A stretch of 64,000 nt of DNA from Isoetes taiwanensis. Its lineage: Eukaryota > Streptophyta > Lycopodiopsida > Isoetales > Isoetaceae. Each line of letters starts with the position of its first letter. Positions within the stretch are counted from its first letter, which is position 1. This document shows positions 1 through 10,314 of the stretch, in pieces. The translations under genes were made by a program, and so were the position numbers. Location: the NCBI GenBank assembly GCA_021234155.1, contig JAJEKV010000047.1:8970033-9034032 (forward strand). The letters run 5' to 3'. Under the pieces are notes generated by a model. That model had not been told where the DNA came from and did not search any database. It saw nothing but the letters and a program-made list of their open reading frames with translations.

Positions 1-49
1 TAGCAATAAACCCAATGAAGACTGCACAGGGGCATGATCTTCTCTGGAT

Positions 50-313
50 CTAACAACACAGTAAGCAGGGAACAGAAAGCCATGCTTCTGCAATATATGC
101 TCGAGGAGACCCAATGATTACTGCAACACAAAACCATGCTGGAAAGACAAGCGCTACGGCGACAAGCATTTTCATCTCACTAAGGCTCTTGGCGATAACT
201 TGAGCTCTCATAATGGCATCAAATCTACGCGTTGAGCTCAAAATGGAAGATGAGAGAGACAGGAGTTTTGATATGAAAAATACAGATATCATTGCAAGTG
301 CAGACATCACCAA
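50..313 (-). CDS. possible exon of a small membrane protein (unrecognised)
   Basis: An open stretch of about 87 codons on the minus strand. It follows a good splice-acceptor-like sequence (TTTTACAG just upstream in minus orientation, near 314-321), so it may be an exon rather than a whole gene. The product would be hydrophobic at both ends, with a Leu/Ser-rich segment first and a Val/Ala/Phe-rich segment later, consistent with two membrane spans, and would end Leu-Cys-Cys. The first in-frame codon is TTG, with ATG two codons later. I do not recognise the family, and upstream exons were not found. It could be chance. Confidence 0.25.
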   Translation of the reverse strand: MVMSALAMISVFFISKLLSLSSSILSSTRRFDAIMRAQVIAKSLSEMKMLVAVALVFPAWFCVAVIIGSPRAYIAEAWLSVPCLLCC

Positions 314-1373
314 ACAATTCCTGTAAAATTATAACAACTATTTCTAAACTTACACACTACAACCACCTCGTATCTATTGAAATTTGAACACGCTACTCTT
401 ACATATGGCTTCAAAGCTTACATTCTCCAATCTTTCTCATATCTAATGAATTGAACACACGGCTAGACTTCCTTAGTCGCCACCTCCCTCTAGGAAAATG
501 ATCGGGAAATTTTGATTTCGCTTTTTTGCCAACACGGGACTCTTTCATATATATAATAGCATATGCTTTTTCAAGAGCCATCTATAAAAACATCTTATAC
601 AAAACGCCAGTAAGTAGTCCGACCATGGTCGTGCAAGCCATTTGTTTCCCACCTCTTCGTCCGGCACTTTCCGTGGTCAGTGGGAAGCCTCTTTTCCTTT
701 CTTTCTATTATCCCATCCCGCCATAAATGCATGATAATTCTTGAATAACCAAGTAACCATCTACATTAGGCTCTTTTTGGGGCGTTCCTGTGCCACATGG
801 CAATTCCGACTGCATGATTTCCCGTTCCAGAATCCGGCAAAATTTTCAGATGCTCCTTCACTCCATCTGAAAAACTGAAGTAGCCAGTCTCCGCCATAGA
901 TTTTTGTATTGTAGCTAGTTTAGCCATCATGATTTTGGCTCTTGCTCCACTTCGAGAGCTCGGAGTACCTATTTTCAATGAAAATGGTCTTGATTTGGAG
1001 GCCTGCGCTTTGCTTACGTGACAAAACCCAGAAACTGGGTTTTTCTGTAATGGGGATCCGCCTTAACTGATTTTTGTAAGGGAGCCAAACATCAGGTATT
1101 GCAGCATTACCCTTTTCTTCTTTTGCAGCGCAATCAATCCTCATGTTGACATTTGATGAAATTTATGTTTTCTCACGTGGAGCTTGGAAAATAGTGGTAC
1201 AGAATTCCTGGCCGTATAACAATGGCCCGTTTACTGGTTATTTCAATCTCATTAGTGGTGAGTGCTGTGGCAAATCTTTAGGCAGATCCTTATTCAAGTT
1301 GCCCTACAATTTGCCTTCGATTTTTTCCCCTCTTAGTGGGACCTGAATCTTAGTATAATATAGACGAACGTAC
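314..1373. other. no recognisable gene; flank upstream of the Nudix gene
   Basis: About 1 kb of AT-rich sequence with only short unsupported open frames on both strands. It may hold the promoter and a 5' untranslated or transit-peptide exon of the Nudix gene, because the coding block at 1641 starts just after an acceptor-like CAG. I could not identify that exon. Confidence 0.4.
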
Positions 1374-1690
1374 TTGAGCAACATATGAGTATGAACTAAG
1401 GTCTGTGGATTAAAGTCCATGGTTTATAGTGGTTCAGTCAGTAGGTCTTCCTAGACAACATCTTTTATCTCTGTTTTGAATCAATGCACTAACAAGGGGA
1501 TAGCATGCAATTTTCAATTCCTATAGACATAGTTGAGCAACATATAAGTTTCAACCTAATGTCTGTGTTTTAAAGTCATCCATGCTTTATAGTGGTTCTG
1601 CCATACAACATTTTTTATTTCTGTTTTTTGGCTGAATCAGGGAACGTTGGCATGCACTAACAAGGGGATAGCACGCAATTTTCAATTCCC
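1374..1690 (+). repeat. imperfect tandem duplication (about 159-bp period) at the start of the Nudix gene
   Basis: Two diverged copies, about 1374-1521 and 1533-1690, each begin TTGAGCAACATAT and end TTTTCAATTCC. The second copy carries an extra stretch with the acceptor-like AATCAG and the start of the first recognisable exon. The first copy lacks it and resembles a decayed duplicate of the intron-exon boundary. Confidence 0.75.
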
Positions 1691-3479
1691 TGGCTGTCTG
1701 AAGACCACATCTAAGTGCTCGTGTAGTCTTTTGGAAGGTTATTTCCTGAAAGGAATTTCAAGATTACTGCCCATGGCATCCTCAAGAGGTCTCCATGAAG
1801 GCTGTATGTCAGGGGAGAACAATATTGCAAAATTGGAGATTGATGTATTTGGTACAAAAGTGGAGATTGTGGGAGCCCCTTCTATATCAGAGAGTGTTCT
1901 GAGGTGAATATGACATATTCCTTGTGTCAAACTTTATGAATGATCAACTTTTGATTGCATATTCTGTTACTATTTTAGAATAGCAGTTGGATCTGTACCC
2001 TTCCAACGCTGGATAAACAACATGAAAGGACCAGATGGCATACTTAGCCTAGCACATGATGGAGTTCCTTGGTGTTCCTTGAAAAGAGTACTTATTCAGG
2101 TTTGTGAAAGGCAGCTGTCTAATATTTTCTTGGATCAGCAGGCCTGTTGAAATCAAATAAGGATCTCATCTTTGTGCTTTACAAATTCTTGCATCAGTCT
2201 AAACATGTTTTACATTGTTATAACCTGTTGTTAGGTGTTAAGACCAGGCCTAAAGTTAGGAGCATAAAAGGGACAGCGAAAGGATTGAACTCAGGGCCTC
2301 TTTTTATTTACTCTGAAATGACACTGTGTAGGCTAAGTCTTAATGAGTCACAGTGGTTCTCGTTTTATAAAACATACTTTGATCACACAGGATTGAATAT
2401 TATTCAATTTAGCCATAGTATCCTGAATATCATGCATGTTATACATAACCAATAATCAAGTAGTCAAGACATGGCTTTAACTCATCTTTCTGCATTTATA
2501 GAATGTGGATATGTTTGGGCAGCGTATTGGTTTTGTGAAATTCAAAGCAGAAGTAATTGATGAGGCAACAGGTGCAAAGGTATTTGAAGCAAGTAGCATC
2601 ATGTTCCCACGGTTCTTTTTATTAAATGGGCTGACGCATGTATTGAACTTTCCAGCTTCCAGGCATTGTCTTTGCCAGGGGTGGAGCTGTTGGCATACTC
2701 ATCTTGCTTGAATGTGATGGAGAAAAGTACGTGGTTCTTACTGAGCAGGTATTTGTTATTTTATTATTTCATTTTATCCTTATTTTTGGATGGTATATAC
2801 GTAATAATAAATGGATTCCTTTTCAGGCCAGGATTCCAGTTGGACGTAACGTACTTGAATTACCAGCGGGGATGCTGGATGATGATGCTGGGGATTTTGT
2901 TGGAACTGCTGCACGTGAGGTGTGTCCTTGTGTCACTTAAGATTATTATTATTGCCCAAGTTATCTAAAGGCCACCTTGGTTGTAATTTGTAGGTTGAAG
3001 AAGAAACTGGGATTCATATTAAATCTTCTGACCTTGTTGACCTCACAGCATTGTTAGACAAATCAACGGGCCAAAAGATGCTTCCATCTCCAGTAAGAAA
3101 CTAAACCCTTTTAAGGATTATAATTTATGTTTACTGACCATTTAATTAGGGGGGATGTGATGAGGATGTTGCGCTCCTGCTATATCGTGGGCATGTGAAA
3201 AAAGAGGTGATTGGCATCTTTTAACGTTTGAGATTTATTTAGCTGTATATGAAAAGCATACGAACATGTTCGGTGCAGGTTATCCAGTCCCTTCATGGCC
3301 AGCAAACAGGCTTAGTGGACCATGGGGAGCTTATAAAAGTTCATGTTGTTCCGTATCAACGCCTTTGGCACCTTACACCTGATGCCAAAGCATTGGCTGC
3401 CATTGCTCTATACGAAATGGCTATGAAAGAAGGGGTTTTGCCAGCTGCACCCAATGCACCTGACCTTTCTTGTTTATAG
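1641..3479 (+). CDS. NUDX14-like Nudix hydrolase (ADP-sugar diphosphatase type), eight exons
   Basis: Exons are about 1641-1903, 1979-2099, 2502-2579, 2656-2748, 2827-2919, 2994-3092, 3150-3206 and 3279-3479. All introns obey GT-AG and the frame stays open to TAG at 3477. Counting from ATG 1773 (G at +4) gives 290 residues, close to plant NUDX14; a transit peptide could lie upstream. The catalytic Nudix box is split between exons 5 and 6: LPAGMLDDD, then REVEEETGI, which fits REUxEExGU and binds the divalent metal. The box is one residue longer than the usual 23, and the first canonical Glu is absent. Family members hydrolyse ADP-glucose and ADP-ribose, often in plastids. No stop or frameshift is visible, so this is the best host-gene candidate here. 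The LINE insertion begins about 160 bp beyond the stop. Confidence 0.88.
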
Positions 3480-3678
3480 AGGAACGAATCATGAAAGCAC
3501 CAGCAACTATCATAACAATCATGATCTCAACATAACCTTGATGTTGCTGATTTTTAAATGTCAGAACTCTTAAAATTGACAAGCTCAAGCAAATTTACAG
3601 GGCAGCGAAGCAGGGCTTGTTTCCAATATAGCCAAGTTCGGCAGTAGTATTTGTGGCAGTGTCATTTCTCTGTATTGC

Positions 3679-3709
3679 ATTTCACTAGCATTCTGTATGC
3701 TAGTGAAAT
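3679..3709. repeat. perfect 13-bp inverted repeat with 5-nt loop
   Basis: ATTTCACTAGCAT and its exact reverse complement are separated by TCTGT, within the LINE coding remnant. Confidence 0.85.
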
Positions 3710-4313
3710 TTGGGGATCATCGCTATATAGATCTAAATGGCAAGAGATCGAGGCAATACAAAAAATATGGCTACATATAGCTCTGAAGGTAAAAAGGGTA
3801 GTCCCATATGAGCTTCTGCCGTATGACAGTGGTTCGTACCCCTTGGAAATCCAATCGATGTGCAACACCCTGAGATACTTGGATCAGAAAAAATAAGAAA
3901 CCGGTGACTCTCTTATATGGCAAACCCTTCAAGCTGCTGCTCAGCTTGAGGCAGAGGGCAGAGCTTGCTAGTATAAGGACGTGCAAGGATGGATGGGTCG
4001 ATTTAACTTAGTTGTTTGTCCTTACACCCAAAGGAGTTTAAGACAACAGACAACAGAGAGGCATGCCATTTATTTCTGTAAGAGACATGTCACTTTATGT
4101 GACAAATACCCCATGATAGACTGGAGTGTGCCTATTGACGAGCTATTCCAGCACCATTCCACACTCCCACACTTGAGGAATTATCTCCGAGAGCTTCTAG
4201 ATAGCACCGAGCATCACTAATGTTTTGAGTAATGTTTTCTTACAATATGTTGCGAATGTACTAGATACGGTTTTTCTCCCATAGCCTACGGGCTCCCGTG
4301 GACGTTAATAAAC

Positions 4314-4314
<1 letters not shown>

Positions 4315-4368
<54 letters not shown>
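4315..4368 (+). repeat. (TTA)n microsatellite, LINE tail
   Basis: About 18 TTA units directly follow the LINE 3' motif. This is best read as the element's tail rather than an independent microsatellite. Confidence 0.85.
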
Positions 4369-4369
<1 letters not shown>

Positions 4370-4530
4370 AATCTACGGTTTAGGATAAATATTACAAACT
4401 CAATGGCATCCTTTTATACTACGTGCAAAACAAACCGCTAAATCAAGGGATAAAATAAATTAAAAAGAGCCAACAGCCAAGATGCTGCACAAACTATCAT
4501 CTTATTTCAGTTTTAGTATTATATACAGAT

Positions 4531-4554
4531 AGATTGATTGATTGATTGATTGAT
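4531..4554 (+). repeat. (GATT)n microsatellite
   Basis: Six tandem ATTG/GATT units, just left of the copia fragment. The stretch 4369-4530 holds nothing recognisable. Confidence 0.8.
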
Positions 4555-5285
4555 CGTTAAAGTAGTTGTCTTGAAAGATGTTTTATGTGTGTCTACTCTA
4601 GTTAATATTATAATTTCTGTTAACCACTTAGTGGACATGGGTTATACAACTGTATTTGACAGATTGCAACGTATTGTACTCAATTCTATTCAATTTTTTG
4701 ATAAGGAAATTAAATTTCTCGATAAACAAGTTAAAAATGTTTTGATAACAATTTTATGCCAGCTGTAAATGCAATCACGTCCCTAACATTAATATCTGAC
4801 ATGAAAGTTTGTGGCATACAAGCAACAAAAACGTGAAGCTCGTGATTAAAAAAGAATTAATAGAATTAAGTGGGCTAAGTGCAGGTGAAAGGGTATGGAT
4901 GCATGCTTGGAAAACATACTAGATTACCCTTCAAGAAATTTCATAGAAGGGCAAAGGAAATATAGGACCTGATACATAAAGATCTTTGTTGGCCTCTAAG
5001 TGTGAGAAGCATCACTGGTAAGAGATACTCTATCACATTTATTGATCATTTTAGTAGGATGACTAAATGTGTTTGCTTGAGAATCAAATATGAAGCCTTT
5101 GAGGAATTTAAGGGCTTTGCAGCAGAAATAGAACAAGAGATTAGAAGAACAATCAAGTGCGTACGTCCAGATAGAGGAGGAGAGTATCAAAGGTTGCATA
5201 AAGAAAAAATAGGCCATATTAAATGTTAAAACATGCATGACTTCCTAATTTTTTGTGGGAGGAAGCAATAAGAATTGTTGCACAA
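4550..5285 (+). pseudogene. decayed Ty1/copia fragment (protease to integrase)
   Basis: Codons 4550-4768 match the copia stretch after the protease (pattern of VLCV, then L.NIIISVNHLVDMGY). Codons 5002-5229 match the integrase core (ITFIDHFSRM, then CVRPDRGGEY, which holds a catalytic Asp). Just beyond, LPNFLWEEAIR matches the later integrase region (LP..LWEEA). Sequence between the blocks is missing, including the third catalytic residue, and frames change. No terminal repeats were seen. The fragment ends abruptly against the terpene-synthase pseudogene near 5285. Confidence 0.7.
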
Positions 5286-5289
5286 GTTG

Positions 5290-6304
5290 GAAAGGAGAAG
5301 AGATCATTCAACCAGCAAATGTGGTCAATGGTAGCAATCTCAGCTGCTTGGACTTCATGTTTGCTTAGGATCTTCTCGTGTATCACAACACCAATTCCAT
5401 ACTGGATTAAAATCACAATAGCTGGAACTGCGGATACAATTCGTCCGTGGGCTAGCAAATCCTCCATTGCGGGTACTTTCATTTCCTTAACACACTGCCC
5501 CTCAAGTTTATAGTGATCCAACGGTTCAGATCAATCTTGATCAGTGTGTTACTGGAGCTATAACACACTGCTACTCCATAACACCCTAGGATGTTATGAA
5601 ATGGACGGATCCAGATCAATTTTGATAATGATCGGATGGCCCAAAACTCGGGCGGTGTGTGTTAAGGCGATCGCGCAGCCCCGGGTGTTACTTCAAAAAA
5701 AATTTTACCGGGCCATCAAAATGGCCGGGCATGGGCTGGCAGCACACCCTCGCCATTTTGATGGCCCTCAAATTTTTTTTTCAGTAACACCCTCGGCCCA
5801 AGGCGTTATCTACTCCTTATCAACTCGATTCTCTACTTGTATGAGTGCATAAATTATAAAGTCTTGCACTTTTTTTGAAAACCCCTTGTAATGTGGCATT
5901 CGGCAGTAGAACTCCTCCAAACGGTCAAAATTGTGGACATAAACCGATGGATGTTGAAGCGCCTTCTTACGGAACTTTACCATCTATGACATCAAGATGG
6001 TCGGCAAGGAAAGAGGATTTGTCGAGGCCAGGAGGCAAGGTCTCTCATTCTCAATTACTTTCTTCCTAGCATCTGTCTTTCTCTCCGACAAGTTCAAGTT
6101 CCAATCCTGAATTGGCCCAAGGAGATTTTCATAGACAGAATGAAGCTTCTCTGTGAAGGAGCGGTTTATTTTAGAAATGAAGCATTTTCCTACTCCATGC
6201 ACATAATACATTCTAAGAAAGATTTGTTGAAGCTTTCTGACGGAGTGGTGTTCATTTATAAGCCAAACATGTAGCTCAGAAACGTTATTTTCACTAATTT
6301 GCAA
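5290..6304 (-). pseudogene. microbial-type terpene synthase-like (MTPSL) pseudogene
   Basis: Two minus-strand coding blocks fit one terpene cyclase. The upstream block (6304-5984) carries INRSFTEKL, GPIQDWNL and a NERPCLLAS..NPLSLPTIL stretch, like the N-terminal part that precedes the DDxxD metal site. The downstream block (5518-5290) reads toward WLNDLFSF, the beginning of the NSE magnesium-binding motif (ND..S..KE). It is cut off there, where the copia fragment begins. The middle, including the expected DDxxD motif, is absent and the gap holds a foldback element. Such enzymes make mono- or sesquiterpenes in non-seed plants. The assignment rests on motif resemblance alone. A generic plant terpene synthase is less likely because the upstream block does not look like a seed-plant TPS N-terminus. 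Confidence 0.5.
5683..5793. repeat. foldback (MITE-like) hairpin, about 50-bp arms
   Basis: The arms start GGGTGTTACT at each end in inverted orientation and share an A/T run followed by GGGCCATCAAAATGGC. The centre is short. It lies in the gap of the terpene-synthase pseudogene. Related half-repeats with TGTGTTACTGG and CAGATCAAT lie just left (5510-5640), so the full element may start near 5500. Confidence 0.7.
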
Positions 6305-7048
6305 AGAAACTCCTGATCATATAATTTAAAAATGACACTGTGTATTTGGTCTTGCTATTAGTAGTGTGGAATAAGACCTTGACTGCAAGTTTATCATTCT
6401 ATCACAAAGATTTGCACGCAGGTACAGGTTGTAGTAGGTCATTAACAAGTCGTTCAAGAATGCTAATCAAGAATTCATTCTTGATTAGAATGGTCGCCAT
6501 ATGACTATCTCCCATTTGATAAGAAACAAGAGTGAATACCCGTTTACCTTGATGGTAATAGATTGGGACTGTGAAGGTATGACCATTTGTTCTAACATAT
6601 CCAAATGTATATTATAGAGCCTAGTTGTGGCACAACAAAGACAGACCAACAACCACCATGTTGATGAATAAATTAGTATTTCTGAATTTGGTCATGTTGA
6701 TGTTCAGGTTGGCTATTTTGTTACTTCATAAATGCTTCCACAAAAAATAGGTCGACAAAAAACTTTGGGTATGTATAAGCCAAAAGAACACGTACGCAAA
6801 TGTTTGACAAGTTTTGTGTACGTAGAGATTGAAATACACATACATACGCACCGCATACGCCTACTTTTGCACCAAACATCAAATTTCTGCATATGCACGA
6901 GCAACCCTTGCGTAGGCAAGAAATTTGATGTTTTTGCATGCAAACTAGTTCTTATTTCGCTTATGCTGGAATTTGCTTATGTGTTATGGGTTGTTTGTTG
7001 CATATGCAGGGCAGTGTATTCTTCAGAGGCTTAATTTTCCTTGCTTCT
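6305..7048. other. no gene seen; contains one imperfect inverted repeat
   Basis: AT-rich with no supported coding. At 6876-6888 and 6919-6931 there are perfect 13-bp arms (ACATCAAATTTCT and its complement) with a 30-nt loop, and weaker pairing extends further outward. Confidence 0.6.
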
Positions 7049-7092
7049 AGGTTCAATTTGGCTAAGTATGAATTGTTTTTGCTTGTAGGTTT
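7049..7092 (+). repeat. R1 repeat copy 1, left piece
   Basis: Forty-four bases nearly identical to 25095-25138. The match stops exactly at GTTT (7089-7092), where the 8.8-kb transposon begins, and resumes at 15911. R1 is an unclassified dispersed repeat of about 0.85 kb with no clear open frame. Confidence 0.85.
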
Positions 7093-7193
7093 GGGTAGAT
7101 GCATGAAAGGGTGTCCAATATTTTTTGTATAATGATGTAAAAATATACACTAGCCTAAAGTGATTATAAGGTAAAATTTAAATTCTACATTAG

Positions 7194-10100
7194 TTGCCCA
7201 CAATTAATGCAACTTGTCCACGTGAGAGGTTTTCGCCATTATTATTGGCAACCCACAAATTTGGCGCAATTTTGAACTCCCCCAAACGGATTGAAACTAT
7301 TCCTAAACGGTTTCTTGAGGAATTGGAATCCTCTTTCTTCACGACAGATCGATCTTTGCATATGGAAGAAATAATTTCGGATCATATGGAAGAAACAATT
7401 TCGGAAGCATCGAATTCTAATCCTTTTCTTGATGAGGACTTATCATGCATTTCTGAGGCTGGATATGGGACAAAACAGATTAGAAGGAAGGTGAATCAGT
7501 CTGTCGATCACATAGTAAAGCAAGTTTCCAAGTTGAATCCAAAACAACAAAATACATTTGCTGAAAGATTGCTACAGGATCATAGATTAAACTTCTTATT
7601 TGACCCTGTTATTGGAAAGCCTAAAGAGGCTATTGTAAAGAGAAATTTATTGGAAAACCTTAAGGATGGCCTTCAAGAAGTGAAAGCTGCTAATAGCAAT
7701 GATAAACTTGCAGCCAAACACTCTGTTCTTGCCATGGTGGTTGGAAAGGAAGGAGAATTACAACAGACTTCATTGGCAGCCAAACTGCTCAAATTACATC
7801 CCAGAAATATGAAGCTAGCAGCAGAAAGAAGAAAAAAGATGTCATTGTGTGGAGCAAATTTATGGGCATTGGCAGGTCGAAAGCCAAGAAGAAATGCCAT
7901 AGATCAAGCTATGAAGGACAGAGTTGCTCAATTCTGGTTAGATAATACAAAAGTGTCACCAAAAGTCAGAGATGTCATGAAGAAGAGGACTGAACCGATT
8001 CAATACATTGACATTACATAGGTATGGTAGTATTTTTAGTCTAAATAGAATTCTAGGTTAGGAATGTAAAAGTCAAGTAGATCTGTTCTGCATTCAGTCC
8101 AGTGAACATCAAATGTACTCTAGTTATGACTGCGTAGTCATGTAGATCTATCCTACATTTCTTGTAGTGTAAATGCAAATGTTTTTTTCTGTAAATAACT
8201 TTTAAGATGTGTTCAAGATGTAGGCATACGAATATGTAAAAAAGTGTAGGATTGTAGTAGATGTCAATGTTGATATGATTTACATTTAGTCCAACTTGAA
8301 AACAAATTACAAAATGTGTTATAGATGTAAGCATGAGAAAGTGATGTACAATAATGTAGGACTGTAGATGTCAAGAAAATATGTGAATTCTTCCTATGGA
8401 GTACATTTTATGTAAGGATGTGAGGTTTTGGGAGATAATTTACATAGATGTGAAATTTTCAGAATGTGTGAATGATTCTAACCTTGTAATTTTGCAGGCT
8501 GAACTATACCAGAGCTTTGTTGATCAGCATCCAGAAGTCAAGATCGGCATTAGACAGTTCGAATACTTAAAACCCTCTTGCATACGAAAGCTAAAGGAGA
8601 GAAATACATGTTGTTGTGTGAAGCACGAGCAAGCAGATTTATTCAAGAAGGCATTCAATATGATGAGGTCAAAATTTCACGAGAATTGTTTTTGCAATTG
8701 CATTGTGTGTGCTTCAGAAGCTAATCTTTGGAATTTGTCAAGCCAAGAAAAAAATTTTGATAATGTGAGCGGCTTTTGAGAGCCATGGTATGAGAGGGCA
8801 GCAGGTGAGGAGTGGCACAAGCTAGCATGTATCAACTCAAAATGTGAAAGTTGTGGGAAAAAATTAATTGAGTTGTGTCCTAGAGAAAAGGATGAAAGCG
8901 TTGAAGAAACTGTTGATTGGCAAGTTTATAATTATGTAAATGAACCTTCGAAGAAGGGAACTTCCCGAAGGCTGAAGTTAATTGACAAGAATGGCAGTGC
9001 AAAGGATATGTTGGACAACATGTTTGATCATATGTCCAAGTTTATATATCACAACTTTGTGGCACATTGGCAAAGCAAGCAGTTTAAGGAATCCATACGA
9101 ACACTTCGTGATGATTCAGTACTATCATTTGTTGATTTCTCAGAGAATTATACCTTGAAGCCATTTAATGAGATTCAAGCACAACATTGGTACAATGAAC
9201 AAATTAGTATTTTGGTTCATATTACCATGTTCAAGGTAAATGGAAAATTGAGGAAATGTGTGCATTCGTTTATTTCAGATGACAAGATTCATGATACACA
9301 CTTCGTACAAGATGCATTCAAGATGCACCTCAAATGGTTGCAAGAGAATGGTGCTGGCCATATGAAATATCATTTGGTTTGGTCTGATGGGTTGCAGCCC
9401 AATTTAAGTCAAGACGAGCATTCTATCATGTAACAAGATATCATCAACAACATAAAATAAGAATGCAGTGGAATTTCTTTGGTTCAGGACATGGGAAAGG
9501 CACACACGATGGAGAAGGGGCAATTGATAAACTGTGGCTTGAAGCGGAACAAAGAAAAAAGGATGGAAAGGTAGTAAAAAATGCAGCAACTGCTTGTGAG
9601 GTCTTGAGGGAGAAAAAATCAGATGTGGAGAGGGTATTTTGGGAGGTGACTGACATTGATCGATCCCAAAGATTTGATGTGCTTCCAGTAAAAGGGGTGC
9701 AATCAATTCATTGCGTGTCGTCAATAGACGCAAATGACCCAACAAAGTTATTGTGCGTGCCTCTTTCATGTTTTGCAAGGCATGCATAAATTTTGATTGG
9801 CTTTGCTTGTGAGGTGGCGACCATTGTGGCGGGTGGGAGTTGAGAAAACTAGAGCCTACTAATAGGATCGATCTTGGAGATGGTGAGAATGAGGTGGAGG
9901 ATTTATGGGCAAATGACATCGACAATATCGATGAGACATCGCAGTTGGTGATTATTTTGGAGCATTCACAGCTCCAGACAATCATGAGGGGGTCCCTTAT
10001 TATATCCTCCAATGCACAGAAGTGAAACATGCACTTGAAGCAGATACTATGGATGACTATGGAAACTTATTTTATAGTGGTAATGAGGTTATTATGGGTA

Positions 10101-10314
10101 ACTACTTTGAGTCGATGCACCGGCCGCCATCAAGTACAAGTTACTAAAAGGCAAGCAGGTTTTTGTCCATCCCGAAGTCCGGGTAATAGGGGTGAGATTT
10201 GCATTACAGCCAGTTAAACACAAGATAAAAGGTGTTGCTTATGCATATGAACTGTCTCAATACTGGCACGAGATGCTACTAGGAAGTCTGCCAGAGATTG
10301 TAGATGTTATGTGA
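7194..10314 (+). pseudogene. DDE-like transposase of the 8.8-kb transposon (degraded)
   Basis: Exon 7194-8021 encodes a Lys/Arg-rich helical N-terminal part that may bind DNA. An intron (about 8022-8497) ends TTTTGCAG. The next exon shows Cys-rich stretches (CCCVKHEQ; CNCIVC; CESCGKK), then DFSENYTLKPFNEIQ, WSDG, a QFKS-type stretch after a frameshift, and FFGSGHGKGTHDGEGA. The Asp residues of DFSENY and SDG plus a later acidic residue could form the catalytic triad (inference). The C-terminal block runs to TGA 10312-10314. Damage: TGA at 8777-8779, a frameshift near 9397, and further frame changes after 9789. The first frame opens after an acceptor-like TTAG and the first ATG is about 7361, so the true start is uncertain. 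I recall similar HGKG..DG proteins as uncharacterised transposases in plants and animals; the superfamily is not certain. Confidence 0.7.
8022..8497 (+). other. intron of the transposase gene
   Basis: Starts at a GTATGG donor next to the TAG that would otherwise end the first exon, and ends at TTTTGCAG. It is AT-rich, with repeated short forms of GATGTAxGxATGxGAAA and TGTAGGATTGTAG. Confidence 0.6.

Larger units (their letters stand above)
3640..4368 (+). mobile_element. 5'-truncated LINE (non-LTR retrotransposon), 3' end A
   Basis: Codons 3651-3896 encode the end of a LINE reverse-transcriptase protein. It shows an A-S-E-I-W-G motif, then a pattern of W..IE..Q..W, and later YPLEIQSM, typical of the C-terminal part of plant and jockey-like LINE pol. 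A second piece (3981-4220) is also probably C-terminal. The 3' end has a small hairpin AGCC-TACG-GGCT, then CCCGTGGACGTTAATAAA, then a (TTA)n tail. Only the 3' end was inserted, as is usual for LINEs. Two similar 3' ends lie near 51.05 kb (minus strand) and 56.65 kb. Confidence 0.75.
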
